NCBI GenBank assembly: GCA_945910005.1
Contig: OX246739.1
Location: 73,605,523 to 73,669,522 of the forward strand
Direction of reading: 5' to 3'
Origin: Isoperla grammatica
Lineage: Eukaryota > Arthropoda > Insecta > Plecoptera > Perlodidae
Length of the DNA stretch: 64,000 bases
The translations under genes and the position numbers were made by a program. Of this stretch, positions 9,137-20,195 are shown in pieces. The notes beneath the pieces were generated by a model that did no database searches, was not told the origin of the DNA, and was given only the letters and a program-made list of their open reading frames with translations. Within the stretch, counting starts at the first letter, position 1. Every line of letters begins with the position of its first letter.

Positions 9137-11936
9137 GAACACTTGTAGTTATACCGGTGTCCCAATAGACTCATTGAAAAGACGTTATTTGTACCGGTTT
9201 GTAATTTGAGGAATGTGTCTTGGTATTCTGTCCTAACGACAACGCTTGGGGGGGGGGGAGGGGGGGTTCTTTTCTGCTCTCATGACGCGTAGCGTGCGAC
9301 ATACCCGGGCCACATTAGCTGGCGCTGACTCACTGCCCAACAGTCTGCAGAGTTTATGTAAAACATCTACAGGCGGCTGGAGAAATACGACCGAGCACAA
9401 CATCACTACAAAAATGTACCCACATTCAATTAATAGTATCGGTAAAACTGGGATATCACGGACTCTTGTTTTTACTTCCTTCTTCACGAATACTTCGCAA
9501 TGAATAACATTATTGAAACATTATTAAAGTGATTAAGACATGAATACTTTAAATTCAAATTTTGATTCATAACTTATATTTAGTGTTGAAGAAGGAAGTA
9601 AAAACAAGAATTCGTCATATTTCAGTATTACAATATATTATCATATCAGAAAGCAGTTTTCTTAGCATTTCAGGCAATTTAAATTAAAAATGTTTCGTCT
9701 CCGGCGGCTGGGAATCTGCCCCAGATACACTTTAGTTGTTTCACTTCAATCGTCAGAATATGGTCACCATACCTAAGTCCACTTCTTACTCGGCTATTTC
9801 AGCGCAAATAGCAAGGGCAAGGTTATATCACACGCGTTAGCAGACGGTTTAGCGGTTGCCAAAAGAATGTACTACCCCATTCAAGTATTTTAAAAATTGT
9901 ACATACAATAAAACTAATCTAAAATAGGCTTTAAAAGTAAAGCAATCAGAAGAAATAGGTTATTTTTTAACTTTAAATTATTCTGATCAAAATATGACAG
10001 TTATAAACAAAATAATAAAAACACGGATCATTATATCAAAAGAAAGCAATGCAATTAATTTGTTTCTTTAGTTATTAAAGTTGAATAATGTCACTCCTTA
10101 TTTTTCTCACAATATAATATTGAAATGTTGAAACTATTTTTCATAACTAGAAATCTTAAAAAAAAAACACGCACATATTTGTGCTATTATTCTTAGCCTC
10201 AAATAGTGTAGAATAAATATACTTGATTCGTTTTCTCTTATGCACTGAATGTGGACCAAACAATGTCAAGAACAGGTCAAGTGCCAGTGCACCCTAGAAC
10301 CCCGTTATACCCCCCAACCGCGTCAGAGAGAGAACATTAATGTTTTTACCCCTTTACCCCTCCTCCCCCTCTCCGCGGTGTGAATAACAGCAACGACAAA
10401 ACATATCCCAACCATTGTCGGTAAGCTCTGTCGCTATCATGTCACAACTGTTTTTATCGACTTAATAAAATATGTTTTCCGAGTAGAATTCTAATTATTT
10501 CAAAATAAAACAATACTACCGTGAGAGCCAGTTTCTTTGTTCTTATTTGAGGGTTGTTATTTGTATTTTGTACTTCCTGTAAGTAAACATAACGACCTCG
10601 GGAGCTCTCTGCTAAGCTTGACGACTACAATGGTGGCCGTTGATGGGCGGAAGTGTGATTAATGGTAACAGGAAGGATGATCACTTTCATTGAATTATTT
10701 GAAAAGGTTTCATAAACAATCTAATGGCGTAGACACCAGTAGGCGATGCAAGGTGGCGCTTTGTCGAAGAACAAATACACGGGGTGAAACGAGCCCCAAA
10801 CCATGTGAACAATCTATGAATTATGAATGCATCATGGAGCTCAATTCACAACCAAAACTATGTAATAAACCGTCAATATACTGAAACCGCGCGAGCCAAT
10901 CCAGATATGTATTGTTGGAAATAAGATTTCGATTATTATTGGCCAGTTGTATTGATACGTTTTCAAGGTACTGACAAAAAATGAAAAAATGAAATGTACA
11001 TATACATATTAAACTCAAATGTACAAAAATTAAATGTAAAATGTAAATAATGTTTGTTACAGTGCAGATTCCAATATGCGTAGTTAGGTCTCGTTACTGA
11101 TACTTGTTAAAAGTCACGCGCTCATCCACAGGTCATCCAATATAACCGATAACATAAAAATGTCAAATGCTATAAAACATAAAGCCACTGTCTTGTAATA
11201 TGCTTTTATTTTATCGGTTTAGTAGTTTACAAAACTAGTAGACATGAATAACCAGTGGCGTGTACAACAATATACAATGGGGACTGGTGGAATGGAACAT
11301 GTAGGTATACTTTTATTTATAATCCATGATGTAAGTGTTAATGGATATGTAGAAATAGAAAGTCTGGCGGTAAAGATAATATAAGGGTTTCTCAAACCAC
11401 TCCATGGATTTGTAACATGAAAACAACTTAATTATCATATACAATAATGAACCTGTGCAGACATAGTCGTTGTTGAATTCTCTATTTTTAATTATGTACC
11501 CTTACACTCCCCAATACACACATTATAATGTGTACCAGGGTTACGCGGTGAGTGATAATATTTCCCGGGTATTTTCTGCATCCCTTGGAATCGCGAACTC
11601 GAGCACAGGTCTGGAAATAGAAAACAAGACAACGCTAAAACTAACAACCGACATTAAAAGCGTTTTCATGCTTGGCGCTCATCAGTGGCCATTGGTTCGA
11701 GATTACTTATTCTGAGTGCGCAATAAAGGAAATGGCGGTTATTAGTAAACTGAATACTGTGTATGTAATACTCGGACGAGTCGGGCACAAAGCCGAGACT
11801 TTCCGATCATGACCGATTATTATTATTTTTTCATTGTTTTAAATTCATTTTTTTTTATTTTTTAAAATTTGTTTTAATTAAGTTTTTTATTCATTTCATT
11901 ATTATCAATTATTAATTTTGATTAGATAGAAGATGA
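9137..11936. other. Long AT-rich stretch without recognisable genes
   Basis: Only short reading frames without motifs occur. A G-run lies at about 9248-9266. Around 10280-10310 a stretch reading CAGTGCACCCTAGAAC resembles the 3' body of the SINE seen at 2055 and 56996, perhaps a SINE remnant. Nothing else could be supported. Confidence 0.5.
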
Positions 11937-12236
11937 TTGGTTGGTGTGACATGTTGACCTAGTGGTCTAGTTACTGCTTAGAAGGGTCAGAGTTCAATCT
12001 GGTGTACAGAAATGTGTATTTGACTAATTGTAATTCAAATAAATTGTATAAATCAATTTTTTATTTAGGATTAAGACAGTTTAATCTGTTACCAATAGAA
12101 ATTAAGGAAGTTAATAGTGTTGGTTTGTTTAAAATTAAATGTAAGGAGTGGATAGTGAAGAATAAATAAATGTATGTAGGATGCCAAAATAGCTGTTAAG
12201 CTAATAAATAAAGTACATTACATTACATTACATTAC
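11937..12236 (+). mobile_element. Composite element: tRNA-like head joined to a LINE 3' tail
   Basis: A degenerate tRNA-like region (box A-like TGACCTAGTGGT near 11955; box B-like GAGTTCAATCT near 11990) is followed within 60 bp by the last codons of a non-LTR retrotransposon ORF, its short 3' UTR and a terminal (ACATT)n-type tail at about 12215-12236. This arrangement is that of a SINE with a tRNA-derived promoter and a LINE-derived tail. Alternatively, two separate insertions happen to abut. The head is diverged, so the composite interpretation is an inference; the LINE tail is well supported. Confidence 0.55.
12050..12169 (+). pseudogene. C-terminal remnant of a non-LTR retrotransposon ORF
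   Basis: About 39 codons ending in TAA read as the extreme C-terminus of a LINE reverse transcriptase protein: a block around GLRQFNLLPIEIKE, then a region ending FKIKCKEWIVKNK. The pattern of an aromatic/Asn-Leu-Pro block followed by an amphipathic helix with FK..LK spacing is characteristic of CR1/Jockey-like LINE ends. It is followed by an AATAAA-containing 3' UTR and a short tandem (ACATT)n tail. No upstream RT domain is present, so it is a severely 5'-truncated copy or the tail of a SINE. Confidence 0.7.
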
Positions 12237-12295
12237 ATATGAAAACGCTGGCTTTAGAGTCGTTCTGCGGCTGTTATACACGTAGGTTAGACTGT

Positions 12296-12450
12296 AAAAA
12301 GCATAATATGAGGAGTAGAGATATTGTCCAGCTTACGGGAAAAAGTAAAAAGTGAGAAGCTCTCCCCAAATGTAGGACAATGTTGAACAAGGTGCAAAGT
12401 CCAGTAAGCTACCCTGCACACTATCTCTACTCTTTACTTTCTGCTTTTTA
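12296..12450. repeat. Imperfect hairpin (MITE-like), 155 bp
   Basis: The left part (AAAAGCA, then GAGTAGAGATA, then GTCCAGCTTAC) is the inverse complement, with mismatches and small gaps, of the right part (GTAAGCT, then TATCTCTACTC, then TGCTTTT). Non-coding. A MITE is likely but no target duplication was found. Confidence 0.6.
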
Positions 12451-15400
12451 CTTTTCTAACTTCTCCGTTTAACACCCGCTTTATAGCAAACGAGACACAT
12501 AATAAATGGTGTAATGTCACCGATTTTAATTAATTCTCGTAACTGAGTAGGTAAACCATAAATACATTACATATCACATTATTTAATTATTAACAACTTT
12601 GCAATTATTGTTTTTTTTTTTTTAATGAACGTTGAAAATGTTAGATTTAGGAATCGAGATGTGTCGAATATCGTTAAATTTTTTTTAAATTAAACGTGTT
12701 TTTGTTTTCGTAGCCCCCTCAAACATTTGAATACACTCTACTATCTGCCAAAATTATGAACGTTACTTTTCACGGGAAACTCGAAGTTCAAAACTTTATT
12801 GCAAATGCAAATATGAAGACCTCCTTTTGAAAGCAAATACATATTTACCCACTTACTCAAACAAAATATAAGCGATAAATGCCAACTAAACGGGAAAATA
12901 GCAAAACAAAATTTCCTACAGAGGTCGAAGAAAAATGAACAAAGCTGGAACTCTTTGAGAGCGAATTGCCATTGAAAAAAATTCCAATAAAAAGAACATT
13001 GGCCAAGTTTCTCTACATACGAGCAGTTATCAGAACAAAATACATTTGAAATGAACAACATGTCCATTGTCCATATTTTCTGCGAAAAGAAAATATTACC
13101 TTTTTAAATGGCTTGTTTATAAAGCATATCTTCACACACAACTGTTGCTTTGTTTTTAAAATGTTTAAAACCAACGGTCAGAAGAAATCACAGAGGGATG
13201 CACGGGGTAACACGCATACGCAACCACACTTATTCAGAGTCTCGACAGCTGGGGGGGGTGAGGGTTGGAGGGGAGAGAAAGAACTCGTATTACGTGTTAC
13301 AGTGGCGTAGGGGGTTGAAGGGGGGAGGGGTGGGGGGTGCTGGTGTGGCATATAAGTCCACGAATCGTTCACATTTTGTGTGAATTTGGTTACAGAAAAA
13401 AGCAGGAATTGTTTGTCAATCAGTATGAGTTCGAAACATTTTACCGATAGATACGCATATTGTGCAGTCAAACCCTACTAAACACACTGTTGTGCTCTCT
13501 GCTTCCTCAGTACGACCTATCTTTGGACACTCAAGGCACAATGTTGCTGCGTATTGGTTTTTAACCTTGCTGCCAAAATATGGAAGTACAGCTCAGATAT
13601 CATCAAATTAATATAACCTACTTATTTCTAAATGTTCACAACTCTTAACTTTTTGTTCTATTTCTCTTTTACCCGACACACAATTATTTTGTGTTATCGA
13701 CAATCACTATTCTTGTGTGAATACTTTGTGATGCACATCTGTATCTTTTATCACCAGTATTTTCATTTAATTGTAGATGTATGTACCTGTTAGTATTTAA
13801 TTTCATTATACTGCACTTGGGTCTTATGACCAGTTGTCAATAAAGAACGAATAATATTATTCGGTACCAAAATGGTCCACACCCTTTTCAAGTTATGGGT
13901 TGGCCTCACTTGAAGTAGGAATACCGTGGAGTTAGGTTAGGCTTCTAAAAACATTGTCATACTCATAAAATATGTGCTTAAGTTTATAATGAGGGGCATT
14001 ATATGTAGGAATTTATTGATTTACCTATCAAGACTAGACTCGAGCATCAAAAACGAATAAAAATGTAATGATATGCTCAACATAGTGATACAAATGCTGC
14101 GTGACTTTAGTGTGATATCAATAAGCTGGTCATAAAGTACGTTATTACTGCGATATAAATCTAGATAAGCAAGTCACACTTTAAAACACACTCCATTGTA
14201 CTAACTGTTTATTTATTTTTTATTATTTATTGATCCAACAACAGAAGTTAGATCATTCCAGATACAATTGGATATAATATAAATATAATAAGTAACTATA
14301 CTCTGGCGATACTTCGGGCAGTCACAAATATTTAAGAAGAGAAATTTAACCTTCCCCTATCCGGGTGAACCATATCAATATCTTCTACGACTGATCACAT
14401 TGTTACCAGTGGCAACAATAAAACACATATTTTATTAATAGCAGAGTATTTTCCACAGTCTGGCAACTCGAACGATTCTTCTTCGAAAGATAAGCGCTGG
14501 GCTTGGCTGTTAGGTCCTTTGTTCGTTGAATTTTCTTTTGCTCACCTCAGCTGAAATTCTCGTTGCCAGAGAAACTCACAGGAAAGTCAGAGAAAATATA
14601 CCCCGAGATTTCTCGGATAAAGTGTACATTGTGTGATGCCAAACAGTTCAAAAGTAACCATGGTGCTAAACACCCTGATTCACGTTCAATCATATGTACA
14701 CAAACTCATCATCTGCTATTGGTGGTTGACTTGACGTAAGCCTTTATATAAGACAAATCTTTACACTCGCTTTCTGGTCGGTTAGCATTATTATTTTACT
14801 CCACCTAGAGTGTTTTCTTGTCGACGCCAAAATGATAACAGATAAGAGACACAAAACAACAGGTATATTCGCTGAAGATTCGTGGCTCGCACTGTGGGAA
14901 ACCGCTCGACAACACTCGACTTTGATGATCTCTGTCACAAAGCAGGTTTTTAATTGCTTTATACGGGCATATTTTAATAACCATTATCTGTTAGTAAATC
15001 AAAATGTAACCCTGTTTTCATCCATTTCATTCAGGACTTATTTTAGCAACCAAAATCGCACGAAAAGTGTTGAAAATCCTCACAAAAACCACCTGCGGGG
15101 CCAATTGGGGGGCTATCGCCCCCAGACCCCCTTCCCTCCAAATGTAAAGCGTTATTTCACTTTGCCCCCATGCATGCGGCGCCCATGCTCTGACCCTTAG
15201 TTTCACCCTGAACGTATGTATGCACCTACCAGCTATAGCAACGACTGTATGTGTATGTGCTCTGAATCTGCTACAATTACCGGCAGCCGGCACAAGTAAC
15301 AACGCAGCTGTTTGCAGTGGTAATGTGGTAACATAGAGACATTATTATCTTGGTATATTATGAGATATTATGCAGTTTAATTCTATTGGTCGGCTGCTAC

Positions 15401-15982
15401 TGGTTCGTGTCACGTCAGTCCACTTACTGCAGGGTGTTTCCATTATCTATTGAGTGTGTGTGACAAAGTAAACTAAATAAGTACAAAGTCATAAGTACAT
15501 GCATAATTATACCATCCATATATGTCCCGAGACACCTAACATATGCTATCCTCATAGAAGAGTAGTTTTTTAATCATATCTATATATTACTATTCAGTGT
15601 TCCCATTTCAGGTAAGTTTTGTATTTTAGTTTGTAGAATTTGTTCTGGATTATCACCTGTTGTGACATTGTATTTCCTTTCTTGCAAGATTGGAAACTTT
15701 CTTGGCTTTCATTCCCCTTGTTCAATTAGAACATTCTTTTTTTTTTCATAATCTTCCTCTTCCAAGCAACATGAACTTTCCTTTCTCAGAATATTGGCAG
15801 GTGCATCGGTGTTCCCCCTTTCTAAATATGTTCCTTTCTAAGTTGCCTTACTTTCTGCGAGGTTGTCAGCTCCATGCACAACAGCCTGACTAATGGCTGA
15901 CGAGCGTTTTGTGACACATTTCTATTGAAACACAATGAGAGAGATACTCGCATCATTAAACACTTGTCGAGCTAGGTGTCAT
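12451..15982. other. Non-coding stretch
   Basis: Only motif-free short frames are present. G-rich low-complexity runs occur at 13248-13275 and 13310-13340. At 15105-15136 there is a strong short stem, GGGGGC-TATC-GCCCCC, followed by ACCCCC; a similar string occurs at 26543-26580. No other structure could be supported. Confidence 0.5.
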
Positions 15983-16208
15983 TGCCACAAGGATCAAGCT
16001 GGCCCGCTTCACATTCTACATATTCTTGCTCGCTTATCTGCCACAAGGATCAAGCTTGCTGGTTTCACATTCTTAATATTCTTGCTCGCTTATCTGCCAC
16101 ATGGATCAAGCTTTCCGGTGTCGCATTCTACATATTCTTGCTCGCTTATCTGCCACAAGGATCATGCTAGCCGGTTTCACATTCTTAATATTCTTGCTCG
16201 CTATATCT
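15983..16208. repeat. 56-bp tandem repeat, four units
   Basis: Each unit begins TGCCACAAGGATCA and ends TTCTTGCTCGCTTATC; unit length is 56 bp and units differ by a few substitutions (units 2 and 4 share TTAATATT, units 1 and 3 share TACATATT). That alternation hints that a 112-bp dimer was duplicated. Frames crossing it are shifted from unit to unit, so it is not coding. Confidence 0.9.
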
Positions 16209-16730
16209 AGTAAGCTTTCCAAAACAACTAAACAAGACAAAATCTGAACTCACGCCAGCGTTCAAATATTACTATAACCGTTACATACATGGACATTACT
16301 TGAGCCCAATTATGTTTAAACAATATGCAAACGTGGATACCAAATTTGAACGAGCAAACCCCAGGTTGATGGGTATGACCATTCCTCATAGGGACTCCAC
16401 TAAAGGGTGGCAACTTGTGCATATACGCGATGAAAGCGCGTGATGGAGGGTGATTAATGGATATTGGAGGATTGTAAGATAAGTCTGTTCAAGAATTCAA
16501 AGAAAGGTTCATGCACTAAATAATATTGTATTGTAAATGTTATTATGTAGTCAATGTATCATTAATCATTCATTATTCATATATTGTTAGGGTTGTTTAC
16601 TTCCCGTAAGAAGTGCAGCAAATTTTGCAAACTTAATTCTAGTGTCTCGTCCACGAGAATCTAAGTCTATAGTAGCCTATAATTGTTATAACACTCACAT
16701 CTTCAAACATTCGCACATCTCCTTAGAGAT
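16209..16730. other. Non-coding stretch
   Basis: No gene, RNA or repeat recognised. Confidence 0.5.
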
Positions 16731-16902
16731 TTAGGTCCGTATGCATAGTCCAGACTCAGCCTTCCTCAATTCCTCAACTAAACCTCTCCTCAGTCTCGCC
16801 CAACCACCATTCACTGGACGGCTCTGATATTGGTGGCTAGGTGAGGCTAAGGAGAGGCTGAGTTGTTGAGGGATTGAGTGTGAACTATGCATTCGGGCCT
16901 AA
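16731..16902. mobile_element. Palindromic MITE, family 1, copy 1
   Basis: A 172-bp hairpin. The left end TTAGGTCC, then ATGCATAGTCCAGACTCA, pairs with the right end TGAACTATGCATTCGGGCCTAA. The arms continue through blocks like CCTCTCCTCAG / CTAAGGAGAGG and ACCACCATTCA / TTGGTGGCTAG. A second copy of the same family lies at 57415-57596. There is no coding capacity; movement would need a transposase supplied elsewhere. Confidence 0.85.
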
Positions 16903-17499
16903 GACTAATCTGTAATACATTTCTATGTCTGTTGAAGAATGTCTTTTCTTATCTTAATAATGCGTTTCTCCGAGATAATATATTTATCCAGCACCAGTTT
17001 TCATTGTTTACATCGATGCATATCACATTAATGGTTTAGCCTCGATCGCTAAGTTGAAGCTACATAGGGCTAGGTCAATAGGTGAGCTGGTGACCGCTTT
17101 CCCCCAAAACAAGTCTAGTAACCGTTGGTTAGAGCAGATAATGAGTTACAATATGTGTAAAAGCTTCGTTCTTGCCGTCAACTGTTAGCAAGTCCAGCCT
17201 AGTTGAAGAATCTATACGAGTACTGGTCAAAGTTACACCGTCCTTTCGGATGGGACGTAGAACCAATGGTCGCTGTTTGATACTGTTTTCCAATCGGACC
17301 TAGGTTCCCTTACTCCCTTCTTCATCACTATTTTTATCAATCACTGTGTATTAAATGTACACTTGTTGGACCTCGGTAACCCACTAAGTGGCCGTGGTTG
17401 ATTTAGGCGTTGGCGTTGGGTTCTGGTTTGGGAATTAAAATTGAAGGAAGTTGAGACAGTTTGAAGGAATTTGTATGATTGATATTATACTATAGGGCC
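16903..17499. other. Non-coding stretch
   Basis: No gene, RNA or repeat recognised. Confidence 0.5.
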
Positions 17500-17813
17500 T
17501 ACTGGCCACGCCGTAAGAAGCGAGGTGTCTCCTTAAATTCTGAAAAGAGACGGTCGCTCCACACCGTCTATTTCAACGGTATTTACCGCCGGATTTCTCG
17601 ATACCTGCATTGTTATTGTTCACTGTATTGATTGCACCAGCCGTGAATGGAATGCGACCCCACTACGTCTGACAACAGGCGGGCGATATTATCACTACAA
17701 TGCCTGAGGCATGAAAACTAGATGAAACTAGATTTAGGTTGGTAGTTGTCAGAGGCGTCACTACCTTTCCGTGACGACAACACCTTGCAAGTTAAATTGA
17801 CGAGACTATAGTA
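17500..17813 (+). repeat. Dispersed ~315-bp repeat X, copy 1
   Basis: It starts TACTGGCCACGCCGTAAGAA and ends near TTAAATTGACGAGACTATA. Three further copies lie at 49895-50215 (+), 50353-50569 (-, partial) and 51631-52051 (-). This copy is the most diverged of the four. It has no reading frame and no box A/B promoter that I can see; its class (SINE, MITE or other) is unknown. Confidence 0.85.
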
Positions 17814-18283
17814 CGCTAATCTAAACTGTCGGGGTAAGCACAATTTGATACGATACACACAGCGCATTGTCAATGTTATATATCTCTTTGGCAACCTTGA
17901 AATAAAAATAAAATCCATGAACATCTAGACGGAGTGTACAAACAAAAATATGTTCAACGTTGCCATTTCTTTACCTAGCATTTTATTAAGTTGGCAATTC
18001 TAAAGAACGACGAACGATTTCTCAAAACATTTTAGACTCATATTCTCACGAGAAGAAAATACCTAATATGTGCAGAGACTTGAGTAGGAAGCATCCATTG
18101 TACTAGTTTTATATTGCCTTATGCTTCCATCTCAGCATCTCAAGCAATACACGAGGAAAGTAGCAGGGAGACCATGCGTGGAGTATTCTGATATATATAT
18201 TGTTGAGGTGCATTCTTTATCTATTCAGAGGTGCTGTAGACCTATTACTGAACTCCGAAGTTTCTCTCTAAAGGCCCATCCAC
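17814..18283. other. Non-coding stretch
   Basis: No gene, RNA or repeat recognised. Confidence 0.5.
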
Positions 18284-18425
18284 ATTGAAAATTACAAGTA
18301 ACAGTAACACTAAAATTAAGGTTTCAGACACTTCCATTGGCTAAGCAATGACCTTGGGTTCTCATCAGCCAATGGGAGTGTCCGAAACCTTAATTGTAAC
18401 GTTACTGTTACTGCTTATTTTCAAT
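18284..18425. mobile_element. Palindromic MITE, 142 bp
   Basis: The left arm from ATTGAAAATTACAAGTAACA to CATTGGCT is the inverse complement, with few mismatches, of the right arm from AGCCAATGGGAGTG to TTATTTTCAAT. The loop is about 20 bp. Non-coding; would fold as a long hairpin. Confidence 0.85.
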
Positions 18426-20195
18426 AAGATACTTTAAACTATTACTTAGTTTACAAATTACAGTGATGTTGTTTTTGTTCAGCGGGTTTACTATTGTTTC
18501 ATTCTAAATTGTAAAATTTAATTAACTGTCTTCTTTGTGAATCAGAATTGAAACTGATTAGGAAGAGCCTGCGAAACTCAGAAAAGTGTGCAAATTGAAG
18601 GTTTTCTTTTCGTACCTTTGAAAAAAACTTTTAAACTCGAAACTATGCGTAGATACCACAGCCAGATATTTTCAGGGTCTACAGATAAGTAAAAACGAAT
18701 GTATATAAAATTCACTACGTTTGGAGTAGATCCAATAATTGCGATATTATTAAATAATCAGTTTTAATCCAAACCTAATGTATTTCGCATACATGGGTTT
18801 TGTTATCAGTATAGACGCTGACAATATCTAGTTGATATATCTACCCATAATTTTGTTTTAAAAATACGAACAGAAAATCTAAATTTCTCACGCTTTTGAG
18901 CTTTAACTTCCGCAGATTCTCAAGTTAATCACACTAAATGCCAATATAGTGGCAGAAGCAGTAATCACAAGTTGTGTAGACCTACACAGACAAGAAGGGT
19001 GGCCAACGTACGCTCACATATAAAAACCTACATTTCATGCACACATGACTGAATACGGAAGACGTGGGTGGTATCATCATAGCATTGAGGTCATACCAAC
19101 CTAATGTTAGTTACTTCCTGCTAGTTCCCTGAATCTGTTTGAAATCGCCCTTCTAGTGATACTATCACTTGCACCACGTGTGTTTACATTGGAAATGATA
19201 ACCATTGACACAACGGACTTGGAAACTCAGGATATAGCTACTCTATTTACTAATGGAACAAAGAGCAGTACTATGAAACGTGCAAGTACTGACTTGAAAC
19301 ACACAGGAGATCCACATGCATTAAGCTATATTTAACCGGACCAAACTTATTTGGTTGTGTACCCCATACCTATGTATTTTACTATTGACTAGACGTCCTA
19401 GGATACTGTTTTCATGTGGGTAGGATTCACTCTTGTGAAAATTCTTTCTGTGAAAATTGTTGGATTTACACCAGGAAGATTTTATTAAAACTTGTATGTC
19501 GGATATGGTGACGTAAAAATTAATTTAATTCAGAATTTTCAAATATAGTGGTTTATTCAGACATACATGATGGTGTGTTCTTTCACTTCCCCCAGGGGAT
19601 GAATGCATGGGAAAATAAGCAGACATGATATTGTATATCCACCTTGTGAAAGTCGATAGTTTATACCCTGCATTCGTATTTCACGTGAGGGATGGTGACG
19701 GTGTTACTATCTAATGGGGCTGCAACCCTCTATTTCGACCAGCTGACGTGCCATCGTATTTGAAAAGCGAGGGAGACAATTCAAGATCAAACTACACGTT
19801 TGTTACTTTTCCATTGCAATCTGTTAAATGCATTCACCCGCTATCACTCGGCAGGGATTAAATGTAGCAAACGCCGCATTGAACTTTGAAGCACACCTCA
19901 AGTATGTCTGTCTGATCGATTTTAATTAGGGTTCAATTAAGAGGGTGAATCCGGTTCACAATTACTGAGCCTAATGAGAGTTTGGGGAGGGGGGTGGGGG
20001 GGGGGGGAAGGGGGGAACAAGGTAATACAGGGACGTAACATTGACAATGAGTAAGTGAAAATAGCACGAACAGTTTTAAGGGACATAATAAGATTATGTT
20101 CACTATATTACATATCCCATTGGTAAAGTTTAATCAGCTTTGGAAAACAAACTGGAATGGTCTGTTAAAATGTAACCGAAATTTACTCGAATGGA
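18426..20195. other. Non-coding stretch ending in a G-rich tract
   Basis: No gene recognised. A G-rich run lies at about 19982-20015, with four or more G tracts that could form a quadruplex. It stands 180 bp before the 98-bp satellite. Confidence 0.5.

Noticed and set aside
13178..13471. 97-codon minus-strand frame with Pro-rich segment
   Set aside because: The Pro-rich part comes from G runs on the plus strand; no motif or conservation signal visible.
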